A stretch of 64,000 bases of DNA from Stachybotrys elegans (taxonomy: Eukaryota; Ascomycota; Sordariomycetes; Hypocreales; Stachybotryaceae). Where the stretch lies: assembly GCA_020746835.1 (NCBI GenBank), contig JAGPNK010000002.1, forward strand, positions 1,674,001 through 1,738,000, read 5' to 3'. Shown here one piece after another: positions 45,866-57,018 of the stretch; within the stretch, counting starts at the first letter, position 1; each line of letters starts with the position of its first letter. The notes under the pieces were generated by a model, which made no database searches, was not told where the DNA came from, and saw only the letters and a program-made list of their open reading frames with translations. The position numbers were made by a program, and so were the translations under genes.

Positions 45866-46376
45866 CGAAGCGAGAAATTGATGCGACAAACTATTTACTC
45901 TTTTTTGTCTTCTCTCTTTTTGGTTCCTCTCTACAGTTGGGGTTTCTTCTGTTTTTGTTCTTTTTGTTCATTTTCAATTCTCTTTCTCTCCCTGAGTATC
46001 CGTCCTTTGTCTGATTTCTTTTTCGCCTCTATTCTTAAAACCATTTCTTGCTCTAAATTTCCTTATTTTTATGTTCACATTTCAAAACAAGTTCGCAATA
46101 TGCCTACCTTATATATGCCTACGTATATCACCAACCAATCTCTTTGCACCGCATAGCTCAGCCTATGCCAAATGCTGCTGGGAAGCCTGTGTACATGTCG
46201 TTGTTATGATCAAGGCAAGGCATGGGGATGAAATATTCGTGTTGACTATCCTGGTTTTACCCATCACTACATTTTGACCTATATTCCAAACCTTCCCATT
46301 CCGCTGACTGGGTATTGTTGAGGAGCACCAACTGCAGTGCACCTCGTGCATCACGCCTAAATGCCGCTTCGTATAT
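45866..46376. other. intergenic, strongly T-rich
   Basis: Long T/C-rich runs (45895-46080) follow the tRNA, and the rest is the 3' flank of the asparagine synthetase gene. No gene is seen. Confidence 0.45.
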
Positions 46377-48711
46377 TTAATCGTACTTGTTGTTGTGGAT
46401 GGCGATGGCCCTGTTGACGAGTTAGCAACAATCTGAATGGCAGCAGTTCTGACCAAGACGTACCGTCCACTGGGGTCGGTCTGCTTCGACCAGGTAGGAG
46501 TCCAGCGCACGACGGTCGATGCACACTGAGGGGGGAAGTGCTCATCGAACATCATACGGTACCAGTAGCTGCATCCTGTTAGCAAAACGCCTCGACGAGT
46601 TCCATCCACACTTACCCCTCCTTGGAGTCGGGGATATCGGTGCCCCATTCGGGCTTGGGGTTCTTCATCATCTCGTCGGTGACATGGAGCTCGGCGTTGT
46701 CCTTGAGGGCGTCGATCCACCCGTAGCCGACACCATCAGAGAACTGCTCCTTCTGGCGCCAGAGGATCTCGTCAGGCAGGTAAGGTTCCTCGCCAGGTTC
46801 GCCGGTGGTGTCGAAAGCCTTTCGCAGGATGTACTTCTCGAGTCGCTCCTTGTTAATCATCTTCTCCTTGGGGTCAATGTTCATGGACACCTCGAGGAAC
46901 TGCAAACATGTCAGCTAAAAGGGAACTCCCCGGAAATACAAATCACCCATCCATACCTCTTTGTCCAAGAATGGCACGCGAGCCTCGAGACCCCAGGCAG
47001 AGGTCGACTTGTTGGCACGGAGGCAGTCGGCGTAGTGCAGGTTCTTGACACGGCGGACCGTCTCATCGTGGAAGGCCTCCCGGTCAGGAGCAGCATGGAA
47101 GTACAGGTAGCCTCCAAAGATCTCGTCGCTTCCCTCTCCGCTGAGAACCATCTTGACACCCATGGCCTTGATCTTGCGAGAGAGGAGGTACATGGGGGTA
47201 GAGGCGCGGATGGTCGTCACGTCGTAGGACTCGAGGTGGTAGATGACGTCGGAGAGGGCGTTGAGGCCGTCCTCAATGGTAAAGGTCATGACGTGGTGCT
47301 TGGTGCCGAGGAACTTGGCGACCTTGAGGGCGGCCTCGTTGTCGGGCGACCCGGGGAGGCCAATGGAGAAGGAGTTGAGCTGGGGGAGGTAGGTGACGGT
47401 CTCGAGGTTGTTGTCATCGTCGATACCGACAAGACCCTCGCCAGAGTCAGGGTTGACGGGAGGTTCGACTCCGCCGTTGGCCTCGAGAGCCTTCTGCTTC
47501 AGCCTCAGAGTCTCGCGCTGAGCAATAGCAGCCACCAAGCTGGAGTCGAGACCGCCGGAGAGGAGGACACCGTAGGGAACCTCGGCCATGAGTCGCTTGC
47601 GCACCGCCTTCTCGAGGGCATGGCGCAGAACCTTGTAGTCGACCGGGGTCGAGGGGACCTTGGAGGGATCCCACCAGGTGGGCTTGAAGTAGCGAGTGGT
47701 CTCGCCCGTCTTGGAGTCGTAAACGTGACCGGGAGGGAAGGCGATAATCTTGTCGCAGACGCTGTGCAGGCACTTGAGCTCCGAGGCAAAGTACACGGTG
47801 CCAGGCTCCTTGGAGGAGAAACCCTGGTAGAAGGTGGTGATGCCAATGGGGTCACGAGCAGCAATGGTGCGGTCCTGCTTCTTGTCGTAGAGAACGAAGG
47901 AGAACATGCCATCCAGGTGAGCAGGAGCGTTGATGTCGTGCTCCATGTACTGCGAGGGGTGTAAGCCCAAGGCTCCCAATCGCGGCCAAGAACCTAGGCG
48001 AGCTTACCAGAGGGATGATGACTTCACAGTCGGATGTCGTCTTGAAATGGTACGACCCCTTGAGGTGCTTTCGAACGAGACGGTGGTTGTAGATTTCGCC
48101 GTTGACGGCGAGGACGATGGTGTCGTCGGCGTTGGTCAGAGGCTGAGCGCCCGACTCTGCTGTGTGTTAGTCGATGGTAGCAGAGCAATTGGGCATGGCG
48201 ACTCACCAACACCGACAATGCTTAGACGCTCATGGCAAAGGACTGCAGATACACGGTTAGAGATTTGCGGGCAATTGGAACCAGCGAGGAGCAACGGCAA
48301 GGGACGTACTCGTGTTGTTGGAGATGATGCTCCCGCCTGCGCACGCAGTCAGTCTACAAGGTCTCACTGAGGGCAGATTGGTCCATGTGACTCACTCCAA
48401 TCGGGACCTCGGTGCCGAACTCTTGAGCAAAAAGTTAGCAATTGGGCTCGGGCGGCGGGCTGGAGAGGAGGGGGCCAGCGTACTGCTTCGCGAGCCGGAG
48501 GGCTGTCGGCTTGAATTTTTGGACGTCGGGATGACTTTTCGCGGGGCACAGTCAGCGCATGCTCACGGCCTCTTTCTCAATCTGGTGGTGTTGTGACTGC
48601 AGCCGGGAAGCTGATGGCGGGGTGATTTTGTGCCCCTCCATCCTGCTTGGGCAGCGTGCGGCTGCTGACGGGAGCTCGGACGTACCAATGGCAAGCAAAA
48701 ATGCCACACAT
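46377..48711 (-). CDS. ASN1: asparagine synthetase (glutamine-hydrolysing)
   Basis: Ten exons encode 576 aa: 48711-48686, 48534-48484, 48421-48396, 48336-48310, 48242-48207, 48156-48008, 47949-46957, 46899-46616, 46568-46464 and 46410-46377. Every join keeps frame. The protein starts MCGIFACH, so Cys2 is the exposed glutaminase nucleophile after Met removal. [20 protein letters not shown] and [10 protein letters not shown] complete the class II amidotransferase domain. The synthetase half has the PPi-loop SGGLDSS and [11 protein letters not shown]. It makes asparagine from aspartate, glutamine and ATP in the cytosol. The five exons of 26-51 nt at the 5' end are easily missed by gene finders. 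Confidence 0.93.
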
Positions 48712-49842
48712 GACTGCGGTTCGGATGTATTTGTCGGATAGAGTATGCGACGAGAGGAACCGGAGGAGGAAGAGAGTAAAAGAAGTGGGAGAGGATGGGG
48801 GGGGAATAAAAGTGGTGGTGGTGGAACGAAGTTTGATTTAGCTGGAGGAATATCTCCCGTCCGGACAATAAGGTACGGGTTGATTTATTGCTTCATTTAT
48901 TGGCCTCGCCTCCGAGAACACCCACCGGCAGGTCGGTACCTTAATGTAAGGCGCACCGTCGCTTCGACCTATCCACAATTATCTTCAGCTTTGCTAACAG
49001 GACCCCATCCGACTTCGGCTTCGATATGACACCAAGCGTCGAGTAATCCCTGGGCCATGATTGGCACTGTCCCAGACCCTGGGCCTCCGATATTACCTAA
49101 ACCAGGCGTCACCATGATAAGGAAGGCTGGGGGACCCTTAGCACCTTTTTAGTTGCTGCATTGTATGTACTACAGGAATTGTGGCTAATCTACCCTTTTG
49201 CCTCATCGTGGATCTATTGAAGTGTAGTGCAGATGCGCATTCGTCGGCCGAGGGAGGAGGAGCCGCTTAACCCTGCGTTCTTTTCCGCGTGTATCAGCTT
49301 TTCGTGCTAAATCTGATATGTCGCCGCCGCCGCATCAACTACTATACAACCAGTGACTCACCGGATACCGCAACGCCGTGAGCGACAAGGTGGACATCGC
49401 CTGATGAAACTTGAAACTCCAAGGGCCGGCTACAGTCACTCAATTCATCCTGGACCTGAGACTTCATGTTTCCATCCTGATGTCCGATTCGGAGGCCAGC
49501 AAAAACTTGGCGTTATGACTCCTCTTATCCCATCATTCATCATGGAGGTTTGTGCGCCGCATTCCTTGCAGCGCCTGGTTTGATTCCTTGTGCGCCCACG
49601 CTCGTACTCGAGCTTCTATACCTGCTTTGCGCAGTACGTAAACTCTCGACAACGACCGATATTTTCCCTATCCTGCCTGATACATCTACCCTGTCCCAAT
49701 CCAGTCGTGATCATTAGCAGACCATCTGCACTGCTAGTCTATAGCACGCGCAGGTTGGGCCTTTGTCATTTGTTCCCTCTCGCTTTCGCTATTCGTCGCG
49801 AGGCCTGTTGCCCTTGCGCTCCGCCATCCCACCAAGCGTCTT
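48712..49842. other. intergenic region
   Basis: This is the promoter side of the asparagine synthetase gene on the left and the 3' flank of UBC9 on the right. GGTACC motifs occur near 48870-48945. No gene is supported. Confidence 0.4.
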
Positions 49843-50532
49843 CTAGGGCGCTGGGTTCTCGCGAACGACGCGGCGCACTCTCTTCTCGTACTCGACACGG
49901 TCTCGCTTAAAGAGATTGTACGCCTCCGCCTGGGCCGGCGACTCGGGGTTCGGGTCGTTCAGGAGGTCCTGAATGCCCAGCAGGATCTGCTTGACGGTGA
50001 TGGCCGGTTTCCAAGCCTCTTCCTCGTTCAAAATCGACAGGCAGACCGTGCCGGAGGGGTATACGTTGGGATGAAACAGAGGCGGGACGAATTTACCTGC
50101 CGATGATACAAGTCAGCTATGCGCATCCAGAGGCGTCGAGTTGGTTGCTACTCACACTTGGGCGGCTTGGTAGGGTACTCTGTCGCATTTCGGATTAGCC
50201 TGCTGCATCCTATCATCGTCGCACAAGAGAAGAGAGGGAGACAAGGAAACCGGAATACGAATACGTACCGTCGGGAAATGCGATGGAGAGCTTGAAAAGG
50301 CCGCCTTCCCATATCGTCTTTTCTTTGCCCGGAATGCCACACTCCCAGTTCTTCAGATCCAGAACGCCCTCCTTGGTCCTCGCAGGCTTGGCGAAAAAGC
50401 CAAACGGGTGATCCTTTCGCCACTGCTTCCTACGTAGTCCATCAGCAACACTGGTCCTGGAGGGGAGAGTCGGCCGCAGGTGCGTGCTGGTTCTCACCTT
50501 TCCTCTTGGAGACGGTTTTGGCACAGCGCCAT
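49843..50532 (-). CDS. UBC9: SUMO-conjugating enzyme E2
   Basis: Four exons (50532-50498, 50429-50269, 50179-50156, 50096-49843; introns 59-89 nt) encode 157 aa, the standard Ubc9 length. The start [23 protein letters not shown] matches the SUMO-E2 helix 1 pattern, which differs from ubiquitin E2s. The HPN motif is at residues 82-84 and the catalytic cysteine is Cys92 ([10 protein letters not shown]). The Ubc9-specific two-residue insertion region [10 protein letters not shown] is present. It transfers SUMO from the Aos1/Uba2 E1 to nuclear targets. The third exon is only 24 nt. Confidence 0.95.
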
Positions 50533-52019
50533 GGTGAGCTCGAACAGATGCGATCGGTCAAGATTTGTGGGTTGTGCGTTGCAGGGCGTGGGGATGCGCG
50601 CGAGAGGTTCTGGATCTAGCGAGATGCAGAAAGAGGAGAAGAGGGTGGTTGTTGTTGGTGACGGTTTGGGCTTCGAGGTTTGTTTGGTCGTCGTCGGTCG
50701 AGGTGCAGCAAGGCTACCTATGGAGTACAAGATTCCAGAATGGGCAAAAGCAGCTGGCTGCGCGCTGAGGCATGGTCTGGACTAGGTACCTGCCTACCTA
50801 GTAGTAACTAACGGGCCTGGGCCAGTGCACTGGCAGGCACTTCACAGCTGTAAATAACCACGTGACTGCTTTATCGAGCCTTGGGCAGCAGAAGAATAGT
50901 TGCCTCTGCCGTCGACCTTCTTGGATACTCGGGAGATCAAAGGCAGGTAAGTATATAAGAAGGATCACTAAACAATGTCCTTGCAGGCGATAGTATGCAA
51001 GGGTCCGACTCCCCAAAGCTATTGGGATTTCTATGGAGTTTTGGCGGATGGACGAACTGATTTAGCGCCTTCGACTGACAAATTCTGGGCAATGGGTTCC
51101 ATCAGGGACTTACCCGGTACCATTCATTCATGTGTACTTGGGATCGATTGTCGCTAACTTCACTGCACTGGCAATCTGGTTTATATCATCCATCAGTCGC
51201 CATGGAAATCCTTCCGGCTAGTCATGCCTCCATCGACAGGCCTAATGTGCTCTAGCAAATCCATTCTTCCAAGTCTTGGCCAGATACAGGAGCGACCCTG
51301 AGAGATGACTTCCTGTACTCCTTGTTTGCCGTATATAGAATTCATCATATAAATAGGTGCCCATATTCTGATTTTTACCACAATGAGGCACCCATGGTCC
51401 CACAGATCTCTATAGCAAGGCTTATTGCAAAAAGTATTCATATCACGCCTTCGAGATATTATCACATCAGACTGATGTCAGATACGCCCGGCTTGAACCT
51501 CTGGGCACCACTCGCATGGCCGCCGAGGGATAGACACGAGCAATCTGCCGTTTGCGCATCATTATTGGCCCCTTTAGTCCAGGCCAATTTCGACTCTTGG
51601 CCAGACCTCCAACACAAGCCCCTGTGAACATCTTGGCCTCGGCAAGTGGTTGGTTGCCAGACCTCAATGGATCGATGCTGTTCGGCCTGTTCTCATGAGT
51701 TACTTGGCTCCTTACTGGGAGCTAATAATAAGTAAACGCTGGGCATTTATCAGCAAGGCCACTCTCCCAAGACCTGCCTCTATCAGCGTCGTATCATGCA
51801 CGATCGGGGTGCCGTCAAGGCTGAGCGGACGGCATTCGGGTTATGTACCTAGTTTGCGAGCGCCAAGCATCCTCCGCCCCCAACATATGAAGCTCCATGG
51901 ATCACTACACCAGGATTCGACTGAATGCTACGTTTCTATCAGGAGTATGCCTGCGTTGAGTATTTGTGGGACTCGTCGGCACCTGCAATAAGCAAAAGAA
52001 CGCGTGGAAGCGCTGTCTC
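50533..52019. other. intergenic region
   Basis: UBC9 promoter side on the left. A TACCTGCCTACCTAG cluster lies at 50787-50801. The AT-richer centre (51200-51950) has only short ORFs without domains. It may contain lost upstream parts of the lectin-like pseudogene. Confidence 0.4.
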
Positions 52020-53801
52020 ATGGACAGTTACGATGGGCTCTCTCATCCTCCACCCCGCCTGATTCTGCTTCGTATCCCATCGCCTGCCTGGCCATCTGCG
52101 CCATCACCAACAGGAGCCTCACATCGAAAACCAATACCCCCCGGGAGATATCAGACCGAAAAGGCTCTACTCGGTTGAACCACCAGAACTTACGCCCTAC
52201 GGAGACCTACCCGAGGTCGTACCAAGCCCACAGCCTTCCTACTATCCTGTTGCTGCCCCTTCCACAAACCCGATTGCGCCAGGTCATGCCAGCAATGGCG
52301 ACGATGGGCTACAAGTTTATACGTCCGATGCTGGGAACAAGAACGAGGTTTCAGAGCAAGAAAGCAAGGCTGTGGCTCTCGTGACACAGCCTCCGCGCAC
52401 AGGCATACTCGGCTGGCCTAGAAAGAAGAAGTTGATTGTTGGCGCATGTGTTTCTTTGGTAGTCATTGCCGTCGTGATAGCCGTAGTCCTTGGCGTTGTA
52501 CTGGGCACGAATAGGTAAGATGCTTTACCGGCATTCCAACATCACTAGCAGATCGCTGACCAGAGCTAACAGGTCCGGAGGCGATGACAATAACACTGAT
52601 GACTCTGGCGCTGGTCGCACTGATGGCTCTGACACTGGCCGTACTGATGGCGCTGGCAGTGGCCATACTGACACGCCTACCCATAGCACTGGAACCGTCG
52701 ACGCTGTGTTTGGAACACCTACTGCCTTCGCCGAGTCTATCGATGCCTCAGAATCGGCTTGCCACGGACAAATATGCCCGCCACTGCTCACAGCCGTGCG
52801 ACCCGATTCGGTTTCCGGGAGGTTCTGGCTCTTTGGTCGAGGGAGTGACAGTGCATATTGGTTCCGCGAATCAGACGGGCAGCGTTGGACAAGCGAATGG
52901 ACATCCCTCAACGGATCTTTTATCAGCCAGCCAGCTGTCGTGTCCGTCAATTCGGAGCGGGTAGATGTGTTCGGCCTATGGGAAGACAACCTGACCATGC
53001 GGACCAAGATGTACAGAAGGGGCGAATGGGACAGCGACTAGTCGGATCTGAACGGGTGGTGGTACTCGCCACCGGCCACCTGCAGCTGGAGGGCGGACAG
53101 AATGACTTTGGCGACCGTTTCCGAGACTTCGCAAGTGATGACCAAGCACTATATGCATGGTGCGTAGCTGGGGGACCCCATCTTCCGGCGTTGTGGCAAG
53201 CTCTCCCGCTGTCGCATGCACTAGGCGCTGGATGGACCTTGTGGCGTACGGAAACCGAACGAACCACGAGGTGATGATTCAGAGGTGGAACGGATCAGAC
53301 TGGGACGGCTGGAAACGCGGAGGTGGCAGCTTTCAAGGGGACCCTTCCATCATTGCCACGAGCGACGAAAGGACGCACTTCTTCGGCATTAATGAGGGAG
53401 AACTGTACCACGCAGGATGGCGTGGGAGCGATTTGACCGGCGACGGACCTGACCTCAACTTCACCAACCTCGGTGGCGACTTTGTGTCGGTAGCGAACCT
53501 TCTCGAGATGGGACCGCGCCGCGTCGACATTCTCGCCCTTGGGACCAACGGGAGACTACAGCACAACACGCTGACGGATCACGAGCAGGTGGGAGAGTGG
53601 GAGGAGCTGGGCGGGTTCCTCAGCTCGGCGCCGACAAGCGTGCGCTTGAACGACAAGGTGGCCGTCTTCGGAGTTGGGACCGATGGCCAGGTCCTCCACG
53701 GCATCTGGGAGATGAACAGTAATGGTTCGTGGGGCAATGGGCAGTGGTTCGTCGACGGTGGGAACTTTAGCACTTCGTGGTATAGAACAGGGGCCTCATA
53801 A
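52020..53801 (+). pseudogene. membrane-anchored fucose-lectin-like gene, broken
   Basis: Pieces in order are: a possible start at 52020 (MDSYDGLSHPPP); a Pro-rich cytoplasmic segment with LTPYGDLPEVVPSPQPSYY; and a membrane span (LIVGACVSLVVIAVVIAVVLG). An intron at 52515-52572 follows, then a Gly/Asp/Thr linker and a beta-propeller resembling fungal fucose-specific lectins (SAYWFRESDG, VDVFGLWEDN, HFFGINEGELYHAGW, VAVFGVGTDGQVLHGIW). The frame is interrupted by TAG at 53039-53041, where the repeat pattern expects Trp (SD-W-SDLNG), and by a second TAG at 53165-53167. The remainder (53157-53801) is in another frame, so a small indel near 53160 is implied. The 5' exon phase also does not fit cleanly. 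The downstream propeller half is otherwise well preserved, which suggests recent loss. Confidence 0.7.
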
Positions 53802-54348
53802 AAGTTGAAAGGGGTAATATTATCTGTAATAATGCACAAGAGGGTAGATGGAATAGAAGAAGACGGGATTTAATGTCTTAATATCAACCCGAGGATGATG
53901 GATCGTGGTGGCAGTTCCTCTAACTACAAGTCTAGACCTCTATATGGTGTTGTGCCAGTACCCACTCACTCTGTGGGCCTGAAATAAGCAGGTACCCAGT
54001 GCCTCTTACCTGTACCTGTACCTTGATTGGAGGTGGGGGAATGAATGCGACAGCTCTTCCCTCGGCATGATACTCACGTGTAACTCATATCAACGCCTCG
54101 TCGGATCTGACTATTTGTTTCACCTCATCTACACACCCCGGCAAAAGGTTCGTCTCGGTAGTACCCGAGGCAGTTCGGCTTGAACTGGACCAATCTGCAA
54201 TCACGGGTGGCTGGAATTCTCCGTCTTGCGGCACCTGCGTCACTCGTCCCCTCCAATTTCCATCTTCTTCCCCGCAAACCACTGTCAATTCTCCTCCGTC
54301 TATCGGCACGCGCGCCTTGAATACTACTCCTCTTACTTGCCCATCGAG
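53802..54348. other. PEX19 promoter region
   Basis: No gene lies in these 547 nt. Repeated TACCTGTACCT motifs lie near 54006-54025. The last 100 nt are CT-rich leader before the PEX19 start. Confidence 0.4.
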
Positions 54349-55537
54349 ATGGACACATCCGCTGGCCAAGGGAGCGACCCTGGGACAGCTAGTGCAGCCC
54401 CTCCCAAGGTCGAGGATGCGACGCCCGCGGCAGGGAATGCGTCTGCGCCCAAGCCTTCGAGCGCATCAGTTGAGGATGTGCCCGACCCCGATGAGGACGA
54501 CCTGGACGATCTGGACGGTCTGTCGCTCTTGCCCTAGCGACGAATCTAGGGCACCACATGCTGACTCTCGTCTCGCAGATATGCTCGACGACTTCTCCAC
54601 CATCAAGCTAGAACCGAAGACGCCCCAGGTCCAGGCTGCCGCACCAAAAGCAGAACCAGCGGCGTCACAACCCGCCACGGCGCCCCCTGTACCGACCGTG
54701 GAGGGTGATCTATCCGAAGAGGAGTTTGCGAAGCAGCTCCAAGCTGGCATGGCCAGTCTATTGGGAGAGTTGGAGAAATCGGCAAGTCGATTTGTTTGCA
54801 TGGAGGTGTCAACATGGCCTTCTAACTATTTGACTATAGCCGGACATGCAGGCCCAGTTTGAGGACATGTTCAAGCAGATGAGCGCAGCCACGGGTGCAG
54901 ATGACAAGGCGGCAGGGCCGAGCAGTGACGGTGACGGAAGCGCACCCAAGGCCGAAGCTCCCGCAGGCGAACCGTCCTTCCAGGAGACGATCCGGCGGAC
55001 CATGGAGCGCATGCAGTCCTCAGGAGACCAGGCGACGGCCGCGGCAGCATCCGGCGGAGGCGACGACTTCATGGCAGAGATGCTGAAGCAGTTCTCCTCG
55101 GGCGACTTCAACGCCGAAGGCGGCGAGGAGGAGTTCTCCAAGATGCTTATGGGCATGATGGAGCAGCTCACGAACAAGGACATTCTTTACGAGCCCATGA
55201 AGGAGCTCAACGAGAAGTTCCCCGAGTGGCTGGAGAAGAACAAGGCGACTACGCCCGCCGAGGACCTCAAGAGATACGAGGAGCAGAGGGCGGTTGTGGC
55301 CGAGATAGTTGCCAAGTTTGAGGAGAAGACGTATGCCGACACGAATGCTGCCGACCGCGAATACATTGTCGACAGGATGCAAAAGGTAGGCACTTGGCCT
55401 GGCATCAAGGTATCCCGGAATCGCTGACAACGTTACAGATGCAAGCAGCGGGATCACCGCCGCCGGATTTGGTTGGCGACATGCCTTCAGCGCAGGAGGC
55501 CTTTAACGGGCCGGATGAGCAATGTAATCCTCAATAA
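54349..55537 (+). CDS. PEX19: peroxisomal membrane-protein import receptor Pex19
   Basis: Four exons (54349-54517, 54579-54781, 54840-55385, 55439-55537) encode 338 aa. The acidic N-terminus (VPDPDEDDLDDLDDMLDDF) is the Pex3-binding region. It is followed by a Pro/Ala linker, FAKQLQAGMASLLGELEKS, and the helical cargo-binding domain with MLKQFSS, SKMLMGMMEQLTNKDILYEPMKEL and ATTPAEDLKRYEEQ. The protein ends in CNPQ, a CaaX-type farnesylation signal as in yeast Pex19. The second intron (54782-54839) begins with GCAAGT, a GC-AG intron with a TTCTAAC branch. Pex19 is a cytosolic chaperone that delivers membrane proteins to peroxisomes. Confidence 0.92.
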
Positions 55538-55706
55538 AATTGGCCAATCCCTAAATGCGGCCTTCCCTATCGACACTGATACCCGATCCTGGACATACAA
55601 TACAAATGGATATTTAGACATGCTATACCCTCAAAAGACCCCGAGAACGCCGTGCCTTCCCGCCTGATTTCCCTATTATGATACATGTGAATCATCTCGC
55701 AGTTGC

Positions 55707-56481
55707 TTAGCGCTGGTCTCCCGAAGTATCCATGCTATCGGGCGATATGTATCCGAAATCGTGGAATTGTGGGAGCATTGAAGGTTGTGAGAGGAGCTCA
55801 TCAAATGCGTCGTCAAATTCTTCGTCTGACCAGTTCGGCGATGGGGGTCTTTGCTGGGGGATCGGGCGCTCTGCCTCGTAGGCGGCGATCATGGCTTCCA
55901 GCTCATCATCCTCTCTCATGTCGTCGGCCATGACCTCGTCGTCATCTTGCTGCTGAGTCATGCCCTGTTCATACGCGACGGCGTCCTCAATGTCTGCATC
56001 CGTCAAGGACGGGGCGCCCTGAGCCAGCTGCAGTCTATTCTCTAGTATCGAGGTTCTGAGTAGCTGCGCAATGTTAGTCAGTGCCGTCGAGACGTGGCGT
56101 GGTGATACGAACCTGTCCTTCTACATCTCGCCTCTGCCAGGCCTTGTCATCTGCCTTTTGGCGGACGCTTTGGAGGAATGTCTTTCGGCGGCTATCCTGA
56201 GCGTCCTCGCGACGGCGCATCATCGGATTGGGTTTCGTCTGTCGCGAAGCAAACTTGAACTTGGGAGCTTGTATGGGCGAGGACTGAATCTGGCGTTGTG
56301 GGAGCGTGTTGCGATCAATGGGAGACAGAGGCGAGGACGCGCGAATGGGTGACGAGGAGAGAGGCGACGGGACGGCGGGACGATGGTCCCAAGAGCCAAA
56401 GATGGGGGCAGGTGCGAATGATAGCATGGTTTCTGCCGGCGTGCTGGTGACGTTGTCTGTGTGATGAGGTTGTCTGGACAT
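55707..56481 (-). CDS. conserved fungal protein of unknown function, 241 aa
   Basis: Two exons (56481-56113 and 56063-55707; 49-nt intron with GTTCGT donor) join in phase 0. The N-terminal half is Ser/Pro-rich with short motifs (FGSWDHRP, SSPLSPIDRN, KFKFASRQTKPNP). It is followed by a basic helix (RRREDAQDSRRKTFLQSVRQKADDK). The C-terminal half is acidic (DDDEVMADDMREDDELEAMIAAYE, WSDEEFDDAFDELL). The mix of basic helix and acidic tail suggests a nuclear or chromatin-associated adaptor, but no domain can be named. It is convergent with PEX19, with only about 170 nt between stops. Confidence 0.65.
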
Positions 56482-57018
56482 ATAAACGCGTGAATTGAGA
56501 GTATGTAGGTGGACGTGTAGCGTGTAAAGTGAAAGCTGAAGATGGATGGGGCTAAATGAGACGCGGATAGGATACGCGCGCGTAGTCACGTGGAAAACAC
56601 GATAGCTGTAAATACCGTGCACGTCAGAGTCCACATATTAATTCATGGCTGGTACCCCACCCGGCAAGGCTCGGAACTGGACTGTGGCGAACCAGAAGCG
56701 GATATCGAACCGCTGGTGACTGCTGATTAGGTGCACCGGTCACTGTACGGACAAGTACTGGGCTGGGGAGAAAAAAAGGTCCCGGTTTGCTGGTTGGCCC
56801 GATACTGTTGGGGCACCGCCATGCCGAGGCGAAAACCGGCCGTTTTTTCTCCCTTGTGAGATAATAAACTGTTACCATGGGCAGATGCATGGGCCATTAG
56901 ACATTTCCTTTCTGCTCGGCTTTTAATGATCTCGCTGGCCTATGTCTGCAACATACAGCTTGGGAGGGTTTTTCTTTTCTTTGCCGTCCCGCTCTTTGAG
57001 AGCCTTTAAGGATCATCC
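56482..57018. promoter_or_regulatory. divergent promoter region
   Basis: 537 nt separate two genes transcribed apart (the 241-aa protein and MCP2). No specific regulatory motif is convincing. Confidence 0.4.

Noticed and set aside
46519..47964. 481-codon + strand ORF
   Set aside because: It is antisense to asparagine synthetase, whose active-site motifs prove the minus strand.
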